Assembly (NCBI RefSeq): GCF_000801105.2
Contig: NC_079511.1
Span: forward strand, 18,685,792-18,749,791
DNA: 64,000 bases
Reading direction: 5' to 3'
Origin: Raphanus sativus
Lineage: Eukaryota > Streptophyta > Magnoliopsida > Brassicales > Brassicaceae
How positions within the stretch are numbered: the first letter of the stretch is position 1; each line of letters begins with the position of its first letter. The notes beneath the pieces are model-generated. The model ran no database searches. It saw only the letters and a program-made list of their open reading frames with translations, and was not told the origin of the DNA. Positions 23,804-36,756 of this stretch are shown here, piece by piece. The translations under genes and the position numbers were made by a program.

Positions 23804-24079
23804 CTCTCTCTCTCTTGTAAGTTTCTGCAAACTAAGTCGTTTTTCCCTCTGCTTGCCTGCAAAATGCGCTTTTGTTTGGGCTAATTGTTAGATGGACTTG
23901 AGTAACCAAATTAGCAATAGAAATTTAAGAAAATGGCAAATATTTCAACGTAATAACGAAACTAATAGAGAAATATCCTTTGAAAATCCTATAAAAATAT
24001 TTATCATTAATATACCCACTAAGGATTCAAATGATCAATATTTCTTGTTTATTAAAAGAAAAATATTTAAAAATTTATA

Positions 24080-24671
24080 ACATGTAGTTTTGTATTAATT
24101 AAAAAAACAAAATTATAACATGTAGTTTGTATTAATTAAAAAGTGTTTATTCAGTTGTTACGTAATTGGAATGATAGTTTTGCTTACGTGACGGTTTGAA
24201 AATCCAATGAGAATTTTTTTAGTCTAAAATTAAATTGATAAAAAATGTTATATTATATAGTATATCCATTATAGAACATTCATTTATCAAATTAAAATTT
24301 ATTATCTATTTTTTCCTTAAATAAAATCTAACAAATTACCTAATGTGATTAAAATATATATATGAAAATTAATGATTTGAAATAATAAATATTTGTTAAC
24401 AATATACTTTCTATCATTAAAAAAATACTTTATTATTAAAATAAATTACACAATTACATTAATCATATAATAAAATTTAGATTTTTTTTTGTATATGTTG
24501 TATTTTGAATTTTTTTAAATGAATATAAATTACTAAAACTATTAAAAGTCTCACATAAACCTTTGTGATCAATATTTAATTTTTTTTATGTAATAAGATA
24601 CAATGATTATAAAACCATATAAATAAATAATTTATTTTAATAGGTGTTTATGTTAATAAATATAAATATAA

Positions 24672-24720
<49 letters not shown>

Positions 24721-27075
24721 GTTAATATTTTATTTTTGAAATCGTCATTGTTTTTTAAATGATTATAAATTATTGAAACTATTAAACATCCCACATTAAA
24801 AAATAATTCATTGGTGTAAAATTTTGTTACACAAATATGAAAATAATCATGAAATCATATGAGTAGAAACTTTATTTAATAAATATACATATTCAAAGTA
24901 TATCATATATCTATGTTAATATCATTTAAATTAATTATACATCATATACATAGATAATATTGATTGTTTTGATATATTTACCCTAAAATGATTGCAAAAA
25001 GAGGGATCATTTAATTTATATGCGCATGCCAAATTATTACATAATAGTAACGGATTTCTTAGTCAATTAATAATATATTTTTATTATTTCATAATATGCA
25101 GAAAAACATAAAATAAGTAATAAATATAAAATATTTATTCTGAACAAGATGCTGATCTTACCCTAAGTATATATCTTTTTAATAATTTTAAATCTTAAAC
25201 ATTTCTAAATCTGAGGCAAAAAAAAGAACAAAATGAGAAAAAAACCAAATCAATATTTATATCGAGCAATAACCAAAATAAAAATGACATAAAAAGAGAA
25301 AAATATTGAAGATTGAAAGGATTGACAATATCTCTTTAATAATTTTAAATCTTAAGCATATCTAAATCTCAGGCAAAAAAATGAACAAAATGAGAATAAA
25401 CTCCAAATCAATATTTATATAGAGCAATACCAAAATAAAAAATGACATAAAAAGAGAAAAATATTGAAGATAAAAAAGATTGGCACGTGAATGTAAATTT
25501 CTTATAACCATAATTAACTTTTAAACTGCTAAATAAATATTTAAACCCGAGTTGACATATTTTCATTGTAACTGAATAACAAGCCTGAGATTCTTTGGTC
25601 TAAATGTTAGGTTCTTATTCGATAATTTATTTTTAAACCTAAAATGTTTTTTAAAATAGGATAAGCTAATCAGTAAACAAAATGTGTAATTAACAAAAAA
25701 AGTTTTAAGAAGTTTATTTGAGGGCCAAAAATATTAACTCAACCAAGAATATAAATTTTATTTTTCATACAATATTTTAAAATAATTTTCATATAAATTC
25801 ACCATGCGCAAAGCACATGTCTTATCTTAGTGTTTTAATAAAGAGGTAAATATACATCTATACTCTTATGATTAATTAATTTAGATATTATGATTTAGAG
25901 TCAAGGGGTGAAGTTTTAGGATGGGTCTAAATTAAAAAAATATAAAAAGTTTAAAAATAAAATTAATAAATAGTTTTAAAACATATTTTCGATTTTAAAA
26001 AAGAAAATTTCTAAAAAACTTTTTAAAAACATTTTATAAAATGTTTGAATTTGAAAACATATATTTCGAAACTATATAAAAGTTATTATTTTATTTATTT
26101 ATTTATCTAGGATATAAAATTCTTTTGTCTCTTTAATAAAATCTATGTTGCTCATTTTTTATTTGAGACTCTTTTACAACAAAAACTTAAAAATGGTCTA
26201 TTTGAGAGAATTGCTCAAACTAATATTTACGACACATTTTATCTGGTTATATCCTTTCTATTTATTAGGAACTCTTCCATATAAAAGAAGGAAGAACCAT
26301 CTATATCACACGTTTATTGATCTGGATACATTGAGTGTTTTATTATATATCATCAAAGTAGTATAAGATTCAAACTATATCCACAGACTCTAAATACTAC
26401 AACCCAAACTCTCAAATATTAAACTCTAAACCATAAAACTAAATCACTAAACCATAAATCAGAATATACATTATAATATATGTCCATAATATTTTAAATA
26501 AAATCAAAATTGGAAAATATGTAATATTTTGTTTTATGTGCAAAACATAGTATATATCTTTTATAAATAATATATAACAATGAAAACGAAGACAATGTAG
26601 ATGGCATTGTTTACAGTGTACAAAAAATTTATATAAACCCTCTACAAATAATATATAATAGAGGATGAGATGTAGGAGAAATAAATTAGACCATATGATA
26701 AAAAAATCATATTGAATTTATTTGTAATATTTGTCTAATATTTGCGTGAATGAGTTCATATTACAATTATGTACACAGAAATGATAGAGAAAAAATATAA
26801 ATTTGAAAAAATAACATATTTTTTATATTTAAAAAATAGTATAGAAATGTGGGAGGAATAAAAAGGATTATCTTAAATAGTATAGTAGATTGATATATTA
26901 TTTTAAAATACATACTTACTGTTAGATATTTTACAATAAAAAATATAAGCAATCTCGTATTTGTTGTAACCAACTCCCTATATATTGAAAGTGAATACAA
27001 TGTAAATATTTGAAGCAAATCATTTTTCTTACATTGTATCAGAGTGGTCATCCTGAATACCATGTAAATAACATA
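24080..27075. other. AT-rich gene-free tail of right duplicate
   Basis: No gene seen. Contains the empty Helitron site (24154/24155), the empty LINE site (24921-24933), a TAAATA/TA microsatellite (24657-24715), the two-unit repeat (about 25176-25470) and a decayed Helitron 3' hairpin (about 25804-25830). Confidence 0.8.
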
Positions 27076-29050
27076 TATTATATTATAATTTTATTTCAAT
27101 GAATATATTATTTGGTGGTGATGTTGATGTTATATATTGAAAAATAACAAACATATTGTATAGTATGACATATTTCTATTATATACGCCTAAATAGAATA
27201 GAACACACATATAAAATATTCATCTGCTCCGATTATTTTTGGATTTTACTAATTTTTTAAATTCTCAAATGCTATTCTTCCTACAATCTTCGAACAAAAA
27301 AACTTATTTTTTACCTCTTTCTCATCTCCTACATTTGTGCATTTACCCGTCAAAATAAAGATAAGTTATTCAAAATCATATTGAGTCATTAGCTATATGT
27401 CGGTCTTGTGATGGTTGTAGTTAGGCCTGGGCATAAATAAATGTAATGGAAGCCCCAACTCTTACATGAACCGAAGTAGAGGGTTCGGATCAGTAAAAGA
27501 TCCATTATAAATACCGAATGGATCTTAACCTCTTACCTTTTGGTTATTGGGTTGGTTCAGTAAGAACCAAGAACCAAACCAAGCACCCGAGCTAAAACAA
27601 CTGTATCATTATTTATGTTATATTCAAATCATTTCCATGTATTCTCCTTACTCAGAGTTATGTTTTCGTTTGGCGACCAAACCCCAATTCCAAAAGAACA
27701 AAGCTTTTTCGGCAATTTTCCTAAATAGCATTTTTAAACTTTTACCACAAAATAGCTCTCATGAAGAAAAATGACTAAAATAGGTTTCATTAAAAAGGCA
27801 AAACACCCTTCTACTCTTTGCTCTACAAATATATAAATTAAAAAATCAAAAGAATTTTTTTTTTCAATATCGGATTATATTATTTAAAATTCAAACTTTT
27901 TCTAAGTTTCCTTTTCGATTTTTCTAAAAAACAAATTTGTTTTTCAAATTTTCTTTTTGAAATTCAAAAAATGATTTGATTTTTGAAACAGTTTTTAAAT
28001 TTTAAATTTTTAAATTTTAATATTTACTTCTTATTTTAATAATTTTAAACCACACCCCCAAAACCCCACCCCTTAACTCTAAATCTAAAGTTTTTGATTA
28101 GCTAACCGTAAAGATATAAAGGTATATTGTTTTTGAGTAAAAAACCTATTTTGATCAGTTTCTTTTTTTGGAGGCTATTTTGTGAAAATTAAATAAAAAA
28201 ATATTATAGGGAATTCCTCAAGCATTTTTATTCAATCTTATAAAAACTGGAACCATAAATCTCTTCGTTTCTATGTAAATTTCTCTATCGGGAAAATTTT
28301 AATTCTATCACGAATTTGATAATACTTTTTAAGTTTACCTTTAATGAATGATTATTTTCACAAATATTCTAAATTTATGATAAAACAACACTAAGCTAAT
28401 TTTTTAATATTTATAGAACATTTACAAACTCAACCCCAACGCCTTAATACTAAACCCTAAACAATATTCACTAAAGCCTAAACCCAAATGTTAGTATATT
28501 TTTTTATTGGTGGTATTTTCGAAAATGATGCATAACTTGTGGTATTTGTAACAATTTTTCTTATTTATCTGAGAATTAGATGAATGAAAATCAATCAAAG
28601 TTTTGTTTGTTTTCTTTCTTCTTCGGTTCTACTGAAAATTTTTGGTAATCTATTTGAAATCAATAGAAACGTCTTCTATTTGCATAAGTTTTGATTCACT
28701 TTTTTCATTAACTCATCTTTTATATGCATGTCTTCTGTTGTTTTTCATTGTTTTCTGTAATTTCATATTTTTTTTTAATTTTGTTCTTTTATGTTTATAG
28801 ATGGGCTAGGATAAGACTCGCACCTTTGCAGGGTGAGATTAGTATTACATAGTCAACTTAAAATAATTTTACATTACATATAGTTAGTAACTTAAAAAAT
28901 ATAAATAATGCATAATATATTGTATATTTTTGGTGCTAATTTATAATATATTAAAAGTCGATGACAAAAAAAAAAAATTATAATGTATATTTTTGGTGTT
29001 AAAAATGCCGGTGAGTCTGTGGTGTTAATAATAAATATAATATATTATAT
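27076..29050. other. AT-rich spacer without recognisable genes
   Basis: I see no gene. A hAT-like end, TTAGGCCTGGGCATAAATAA, starts near 27423 and is followed by GGTTCGGATC-type sequence to about 27590, but no opposite end is clear. The remainder is AT-rich with CCC(A/T)AAAC-type stretches near 28050 and 28440. Confidence 0.5.
28953..28977 (+). mobile_element. 25-bp LINE 3' end remnant
   Basis: Thirteen bases, AAAAGTCGATGAC, plus an A tract match the 3' end of the LINE at 30572-33567 exactly. They are flanked by TTATAATATATT (28941-28952) and TTATAATGTATATT (from 28978), a plausible target duplication with a 2-nt indel. It reads as an ultra-short insertion of the same LINE family. Confidence 0.6.
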
Positions 29051-29328
29051 TATATATTTGTGTACATGTTTAAATTCAACCTGTTCGACGATCCCAGAAT
29101 CTTCTTACCAAATCTCACACAAATGATTTTTGTATTCGCAATTTTCATCTCCAATGTCTATTTCTTTTTCCTTGTTGTTGTTTCTTGTAAGAGATCAACC
29201 TTCTTCACATTCCCTCAAGGGTTAAAAGAAATGAGAGTAGAGATTTGAACAGAAGTTTTCAAGGCGACTAAAACCCCATCTCACTCCGTTAAGCCTCTAC
29301 TCGATTAATCTGTCTGGCTCGAGTGAAA

Positions 29329-29855
29329 ATGGCTTCCGTAGCTCTTCACAAGCCTTGCTCGAAGCGCCTTCGCTCATTCTCTTCTCAGATCTACTCAAGT
29401 TATGGTGGCTCCATTACTTCTTCTCCGTCAATATCTCATTCAATCGGAGGAGATGACCTCTCTCCCTTAATTTTCAAGCTTCAACTTGGATATCGATGGC
29501 CAGCTTTACTCCAAAGTGAGATTTAGGTAGTGAGATTGATTTGAATTGGTTCTTCATGAGTTTGCTCTGTTTTGTAATAATTTTATTATTGTTGTACAAA
29601 CCTCATGTACCTTTTGGAAACTTGGAACAATTGGACACGTTGATAACGTTCAGATCACCTTTCTATACATTGATGAGACTTTAAATGGGGAAAGCCTCTC
29701 TTTCTCCAAGTTGATGTGGCGATTCTACTTATTGTTTAGGTTCTTGCTGAAGAGGGCAAAGCTAAAGTTATTTCCTTTGATGAAATTGATAAAGCTCCTG
29801 AAGAGAAGAAGAGAGGAATTACTATTGCCACGGACCAGAAAATGTACCACCGCAG
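29329..29855 (+). pseudogene. Mitochondrial elongation factor Tu 5' fragment
   Basis: From the ATG at 29329 the sequence encodes a mitochondrial-type presequence (MASVALHKPCSKRLRSFSSQ, then ITSSPSISHSIGGDDLS). After a disrupted stretch it reads GTIGHVDN near 29625, in place of the family P-loop GHVDHGKT, and then VLAEEGKAKVISFDEIDKAP, EEKKRGITIAT near 29740-29835. EF-Tu delivers aminoacyl-tRNA to the organellar ribosome. Stops and frame changes separate the blocks, the P-loop GKT is lost and everything after the switch I region is missing. It is a truncated pseudogene. Confidence 0.8.
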
Positions 29856-30571
29856 TTATTTTTCCGATAATAGTATCCTTCTCAGTTGCGAAAGCATATA
29901 TTATCTTCCTTAAGTACAGTTATCATTTCCCTACCAAATTTGTCTTTTCCAAGTGGTGTAGCGTACCTTGACAATAATGGATGAATTAAAACGGTCAGAA
30001 TCTATTCTAGAACGATAGCAGTATCATTGAAACTCATTCTGCTGAGAAAATTAATTAATTGACCTGTTGTCCAAGATCACTTTCAAGTGAAGTTAATATT
30101 TGGCGATTTCTTATTATGCAACTAAACTATATGATATCTTGAAAATCTTTAATCTCCAACTAAACCCCTTTTGATCGATTATATTCTCTCTTTTACATGA
30201 TCTCCTAAAGGTTATGTTACCAAACTAATATTATGTTGTTTCATTATAGTTATGAGCAAGACTAAACAAGGATGATGCATTCTACAGGGATTCAACTTTA
30301 TAACAGAGAGAAAATACTTGTCGATGTAAGATTAGCTTCACACTTACTAAGTAGTAACATAATTGTTTAATTACTAAATAAAGAAGTGAACAAAAAAGAT
30401 TATTTCAACAAAACAAGTGGAGTTCCATAAACGATAAAACTCGATAGCCATATCTCCATAGGCAACAAATTTTATTTCAACAAACCTATATTTGTTATAA
30501 ATTACTACTTCATACAGAAAAAGTACCATATAGTGCTTACTCGATATTGATCATTGAGAAATTTATTATAT

Positions 30572-33537
30572 GGATTGTGGGTCTTCATGATACCAATGGG
30601 AATTGGATTACGGAGGATAATGGTATTGAGAAAGTGGCAGTAAATTACTTTGAGGATTTATTCAATACAACATCGCCTACAGATTTTGATCAATTTTTGG
30701 AGGAAATAAGGCCGGGTATTACACCAAAGATGAACGACAGGCTACTGCGGCTGGCAACTGAGGAGGAAGTCCGAACCGCTCTATTTATGATGCATCCAGA
30801 AAAGGCTCCGGGTCCTGATGGAATGACAACACTTTTCTTCCAACACTCGTGGCATGTGGTGAAACAGGATTTGGTGACGATGGTAAATAATTTCTTAATG
30901 ACGGGGGAGCTGGACTCAAGGTTAAATATTACTACCATATGCATGATACCTAAAACGGAAAGGCCCACAAGGATGACAGAACTGCGGCCAATAAGTTTGT
31001 GTAATGTGGGATACAAAATCATATCTAAGGTGTTATGTCAGAGATTGAAAATTTATCTCCCAATTCTGATATCAGAGACTCAATCGGCATTTGTGGCAGG
31101 GAGACTGATCTCAGACAATATTCTGATAGCTCAGGAAATGTTTCATGGTCTACGGACAAACAAGGCGTGTCAAGGAAAATATATGGCCATCAAAACAGAT
31201 ATGAGTAAAGCATACGATCAGATAGAATGGGATTTCATTAAAGCTCTTCTCTCGAAGATGGGTTTTGATCCTCACTGGATTAAACTTTTAATGGAGTGTA
31301 TATCATCGGTACAATATCGGGTGTTACTCAATGGTCAGCCACGAGGTCATATTGTTCCTCAAAGAGGCTTACGGCAAGGGGATCCGTTATCCCCGTACCT
31401 ATTCATTCTATGCACGGAAGCATTAATAGCAAATCTTAAGAAAGCAGAAGCTGATAAACGGATATCTGGTATGAAGGTAGCAAGGGCTTGTCCATCGATA
31501 TCACATTTGTTATTTGCAGACGATAGTCTTTTTTTCTGCAAAGCCCAACGGGAAGAAGCGCAAACTATTCTAAAGATTCTAAAAGAATATGAGGCAGTTT
31601 CGGGTCAACTTATAAACTTTCAAAAGTCATCAATTCAATTTGGGCACAAGATTGAGGAATCCTGTAGACAAGAGATGCGGGACATTTTAGGTATTCAGAA
31701 TATAGGAGGAATGGGCTCATATTTGGGCCTACCGGAAAATATTGGAGGATCAAAAATTCAGGTATTTGGATTTCTCCAGGAGCGCCTGAATAGTAGGATC
31801 AATGGCTGGACTTTCAAGTTCTTTACTAAAGGAGGAAAATAAGTTGTTATTAAATCAGTAACCACAGAGCTACCCAATCATGTTATGTCTTGCTATCGTT
31901 TACCAAAAGCGATAATAAAGAAACTAACGAGTATAACAGCTCAATTCTGGTGGAGCCCTGGAGGAAGAACTAAAGGAATGCATTGGAAATCATGGGATAA
32001 GGTTTGCATTAGCAAAGAGGAAGGTGGGTTGGGGTTCAAAGATATGATGGATTTTAACACGGCTATGCTTGGAAAGCAGTTATGGGCTAGTGGAGAAACC
32101 AAGCACTTTATTTTCGAGAGTTTTTAAAGGAAGATATTTCAGGAATGCTTCACCCCTGGAACCGATCAAATCATACTCACCGTCATATGGATGGCGAAGT
32201 ATAAGCTCAGCTAGATCTCTGGTTAGCAAAGGACTAATTAAAAGGGTGGGAACAGGGTCATCCATATCCGTATGGAATGATCCCTGGCTCCCAACCACTC
32301 GCCCGAGACCAGCAAACAAAAATCATACTACCAATTTTAATAGTAATCCTGATCTTACGGTTGATCAACTGATAGATCCGGAATTACGAATTTGGAATTC
32401 GCAGGCAATACATGAATTAGTAGACCCCCAAGATGCCAAGATTATAGAAAGCATACCTCTGAGTAGGTTTACACGCGGGGATAGAGATGGATGGCACTTT
32501 ACACAAAATGGAAAATATACGGTTAGATCAGGGTACCAAGTCGAACGGGTTTACCCAGATATAGCCAAACCGGCTGCAGTATTTGGTCCTAATGTGGATT
32601 CACTTAAAGCACATTGTTGGAAAATTCGTTGTCCACCAAAGATGAAACATTTTCTATGGCAATTGGTTTCAGGATGTATATCTGTCAGAAAAAAACTTAA
32701 ATGCGAGAGGGCTATAAGGAGATTTGTACTGCGATAGATGTGGGGCTACGGAGGAATCAATTAATCATGTGTTTTTTGAATGTCCTCTGGCGCGTCAGGT
32801 CTGGGCTCTATCCCAGATACCATCTAACTCAACAATTTTCCCGACAGAATCTTTGTTCACAAATATGGATTACTTGTTTTGGAAGATACGACCTGAATTG
32901 GAAGATCATCACTTTGCTTGGATATTATGGTATATCTGGAAAGGAAGAAATAATAAGGTCTTTAGCAACTTGTACATAGACCCGCAGGAGACCCTTCAAT
33001 TAGCAGTGACAGAATCACGGCTATGGGCGGAGGCCCAAGTAGTACAAGTGCCAACACCAAATCCACAACAACAGAATCTTCCGATGATTCCTGGCCGGTG
33101 GTGTTTTGTGGATGCATCTTGGAAGGACAAGGAAGTTTTCTCAGGGCAGGGATGATATAGTACACTCGAAGGGTTTACTGGACTAATGGGAGCACGGAAT
33201 ATAAGAGCTTCTCTTTCTCCTCTTCACGCTGAGATAGAAGCTTTAATTTGGGCAATGGAATGCATGAGAAATCTGCGTCAGTTTCGGATCACGTTTGCAA
33301 CAGATTGTCTGCAACTGGTGAAGATGGTGTCTGAACCAGATGATTGGCCTGCGTTTGCTAATATGTTAGAAGATATCAAGACCTTGAAAGAATCGTTTCC
33401 ACAGCTTGGAGATCATTCATGTACCCCGCACACAAAATTTGAAGGCCGATGGCTTAGCACGCAGTGCTAGGAAACAAACGACCTTTGTTGTGCACATGGA
33501 TGCAGAGCTACCGTTTTGGTTTACAGAGTCTGTTTGA
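30572..33537 (+). pseudogene. LINE ORF2 remnant (RT, zf-RVT, RNase H), second copy
   Basis: The RT domain is long and open from 30572 to 31842, including [41 protein letters not shown] and the catalytic LLFADDSLFF (about 31510). A GAA-to-TAA change ends it at 31840-31842. It continues at 31843-32127, then in other frames at 32069-32737 (CPPKMKHFLWQ) and 32724-33155 (CDRCGATEE...HVFFEC and RNase H start GRWCFVDASW), with a stop at about 33155, and 33186-33470. The endonuclease and the start of ORF2 are absent. It lacks the 48-bp tandem duplication of the first LINE. Confidence 0.92.
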
Positions 33538-33567
33538 GTCTGTAAAAGTCGATGACAAAAAAAAAAA
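30572..33567 (+). mobile_element. Second 5'-truncated LINE of the same family
   Basis: Homology to the first LINE starts at GGATTGTGGG (30572) and runs to a poly(A) tail after AAAAGTCGATGAC (33548-33567). It is truncated further into ORF2 than the first copy. I could not identify a target duplication. Its 3' end matches the 25-bp remnant at 28953 better than it matches the first LINE. Confidence 0.9.
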
Positions 33568-33837
33568 TACCAACAGCATCCCCTACCCCCAACCAAATCT
33601 TCTTAGAAATCTAAAACAGTAGTAAACAAAAAAATTAAATATAAACTCAAAAACTATCTTAAAAGTATACAAAAAGCTAAATTTTCCAAACATCTCAAAC
33701 CTATAGAGTACATTGGATGGGCAAGGCCACGTAAGATGTTATGAAAATTTGCAAAACAATAGAAGTTGCAATATTTCATAGGTTGAATATTTGAAATCAC
33801 CGAAGAATTTCTCATTTCAATATGCTTAAGAACCACC

Positions 33838-34121
33838 TGAATGGATCACCATGAAGTTGATGCTAACTTTTGTTTGACCCTGCTGAAGCCCTTTGGTGAA
33901 TGGTTCCATGAATCTTGTCTCCCTATGAAAATGAAAGAAGAGCAGAGAATGATTAGAAACATTAGATAATATATAATATATAGAATAACATCACATAATT
34001 ATTAATCACATATATCTTACAAACTTACCCTAGCATCAACAAAGACCATCACAATAGTCTCACCACCACCAGCTTTAAATTTCTTCCGTAGACGGATGAT
34101 TTTGACCTTAACCCTCCACAT
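33838..34121 (-). pseudogene. RPA1-like (DUF223-type OB fold) gene fragment
   Basis: On the minus strand, ATG at 34121 gives MWRVKVKIIRLRKKF and ETIVMVFVDAR to a GT donor after 34029. An AG acceptor before 33922 continues GDKIHGTI. This is the start of the OB fold typical of the many plant RPA70-related proteins that bind single-stranded DNA. After that the frame shifts (LQQGQTKVSINFMV in another frame) and no further exons are seen. Such fragments are common cargo of plant Helitrons; a Helitron terminus lies 560 bp to the right. Confidence 0.6.
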
Positions 34122-34682
34122 TTATTTGAAAGGCTTCAATTTTGAGATAAGGTTCATCGCAGCAATAGTAATTTTTTAAGTTTTGGCAAAAACGAATAAT
34201 AAAGCTCTTGTTATACGAATGAATAAATGAATCACATGCCCTTCGTTTATATATATTACAAATACAGATCATCGATGAGAAAATATTCCATAATATTGGC
34301 CAATTAATGGAATATATTTAGCTTTCCAATTAGTTGGTCATTAACCCATATAGAAGTAATATTTTTCATATATACGTCCTTGACAAAGAAGAAATGAAAT
34401 TTTCGAATAATTTAAGAGTAATATTTGCCAAATTTTTAGCAAATTCAAAATTATATTTAGGAGTAAATATCGGTTTGATTCATTCAAATTAACTTATTAC
34501 TTGTTTGAATCTAATCAATGAGATCTTTTAAGAAAATATCACACTATAGGGCAGTTTTAAGTTTATTATTACACTATGTGACAGTTTCTACTACTAAGGT
34601 AGTTTTATCTAACTAAAGAGAACCAAACTAACTAAATAACCTTCTGACCAATTGCATATGCTAGCTAAGTTTTATATATATA

Positions 34683-34720
34683 CTAGGGTAAACCCGTCCT
34701 ACGGGCGGGTGATTAAATAA
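34683..34720 (-). mobile_element. Helitron 3' terminus, minus orientation
   Basis: CTAG at 34683-34686 is followed by GGTAAACCCGTCCTACGGG. Read on the minus strand this gives a CCCGT-AGG-ACGGG hairpin about 10 bases before CTAG and then T, the Helitron 3' signature. The element would extend rightward from here. I did not find a convincing matching 5' end. Confidence 0.65.
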
Positions 34721-36735
34721 AATAATAATACAAAATTATTTGAAATTTTTAGTTTACTTTAACTAAAAAATTCATTAAAATTCACAATTGTCTATATATA
34801 TTTAAATTCATTTTAGATATTATAAACTTGTCTAATTATATTAAAATTTCAAAATATAATTATTTCATTTCTCTAAATGTTTATTTTAGTTTAACTATTC
34901 TAATAAGATACATAGATTGTTTAGAAAAATTACAAAACACTATGAAACATTAGATATTTTTAAAATTTAATGTTTATTAATAATGAACTGATTTTATTAT
35001 TCAAATAAAAATATCTAAAATTAGTTTTTTTTTCTGGAAAAAGCGATTTTCATTTTTGGTGGAAATTACGATTTTATGGTTTTGGTTTTGGGCGGAAAAA
35101 CGCGATTTACGGTTATGGGCAGAAAAACATGATTTCCAATTTTAGTAAGAAATCATATTTTTGATTCTGACGGGAAAACACTATTTTCCTATTTTGGCGG
35201 GAATATTCATGTGTATAGAAATATTTTATCGCTTCATATCATAAAATCTAATGTGATGATTTATTGTAGTATAAGAGGGTGTTGCACCTATTTGCTAATC
35301 ATATACTTATGTTACTATTAAAGGTTTCATTAAAATATAATAATTTCATGTTGATTTTTAGATTCCTCACATTTTTAATATGTGACGTTTTATACGATTT
35401 TTCCTAAATTATCTTATGTAAGCGTGTAAATTTTACTGTAAGTGATTTGATTTTTTCATAAGAAAGTAATATAAATATTAAAATTAATTTATGTGATGAG
35501 ATTATATGTGTTTAAAATCATTAAAACATGTTAGTAAATACATATTTTGTCACTAAAACACACAGATTAAAGATCATTGTTCTTTGAAAAAATATCCCTG
35601 ATATATGTCTTATATATAAAAGTTTCAATTAATAACCTTAGTAATTGGTGTCCAAAAAAGCTCCAAAATCTTATTATAATTTGTTTCTCGTTTTTTATTT
35701 GTTTTAAGCTGTTGTTGTGTGGCCGCTAACAACCTTAGGAGTCCGCCAACATGTTCGTCTTATAGGATTACGACTGTGAATGATTTTGTTCAGCTAGTGC
35801 TTTCATGCATGGATTTAAGGTTTGATGAATATCAAAGTACCTTTGTGAATAAGTTGGCAATTATGGGAAGAAATTAAGTTGACTATTTTTTTGCTTAAAT
35901 GCAATTAAATTGAGTTACCAACCGCAGAATAACAAACAACAAACACATGGGAACGGCTTCCTCTGAGTTTGATGGTTCATCTTCATCAGATAAAGGAAGT
36001 ACCGAGAAGGGCCTTAGTGGTTGTCTCCCTAGGGTGGCATGAACATCCTCACTCACCATTACTGACAATGTGACGCCTCCTTCCTTTGCGGCTTAGAGTT
36101 ATAAGGTCGCAGTTTCTTCTAATATTACTCTGTCATCTGCAGATACTTAATCTGTATATAGATTTACATATTTTGTTAGACTAAATATTGGTGGTATTTA
36201 TTTGTTTCTCATTTTGTTTCACCAGATTTTTACTGAATGGCCTTTCCCGTATTACCTAACTAAAGGCATAATTATCTTCTCGTATGGTAATCAATTTGTT
36301 TAGAGAACCTTCATTTAGTAACAAAAGGGATAAATTTTCATTTACAATAGTTAATCTGCTTGGTAACCAATTTGTTAATGAAGATTATGTTGCATGTTCT
36401 GTTCGTAGTGACCACTCTTGATGTCTTTAGACGGTTAGTAGTTTGTACTCCATGTAATGTTAATCAATCTTCAGAAAAAGTTGGCTAAAGCCAATGTCCT
36501 CTTATTTGATTGTGATGCATCATAGAGCTTATAGGTTTGTTAAAAAAAAACAAATCTTTTGTTTCAATATGTAACATAAATGCAAAATCAGGAAGAAATT
36601 TGAAACTTTTTATTTCCAGTGAATGAGAAATACAAAAGAAAAGGCTTCATCAACATCAACGGAAGCTTGTAGACTATTGGATCAGATTATAAATGCAAAA
36701 AGGAACAAACGAAAGAAACAGAAAAGCTGATAGTC
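34721..36735. other. AT-rich stretch, probable Helitron interior and spacer
   Basis: No gene recognised. TCTTATATATAAAAGTTTCA near 35608 looks like a plus-oriented Helitron 5' end, but it has no confirmed partner. Confidence 0.4.
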
Positions 36736-36756
36736 TTGTCTTTGAAAAAACAACAT

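Larger units (their letters stand above)
22338..27075. repeat. Right copy of the segmental duplication
   Basis: Partner of 1-9591 without the Helitron and LINE insertions. On its left it is continuous with the remaining ORC3 exons, so it preserves more of the original context. Identity is near 99 percent by eye over the first 1.7 kb and visibly lower, with many small indels, over the AT-rich tail. Confidence 0.93.

Noticed and set aside
27423..27590. Complete hAT MITE
   Set aside because: A TAGGCCTGGGCA end is visible, but no opposite inverted end or 8-bp duplication could be seen.
35608..35640. Helitron 5' end TCTTATATATAAAAG
   Set aside because: AT-rich look-alike without a paired 3' end in the right orientation; chance is likely.
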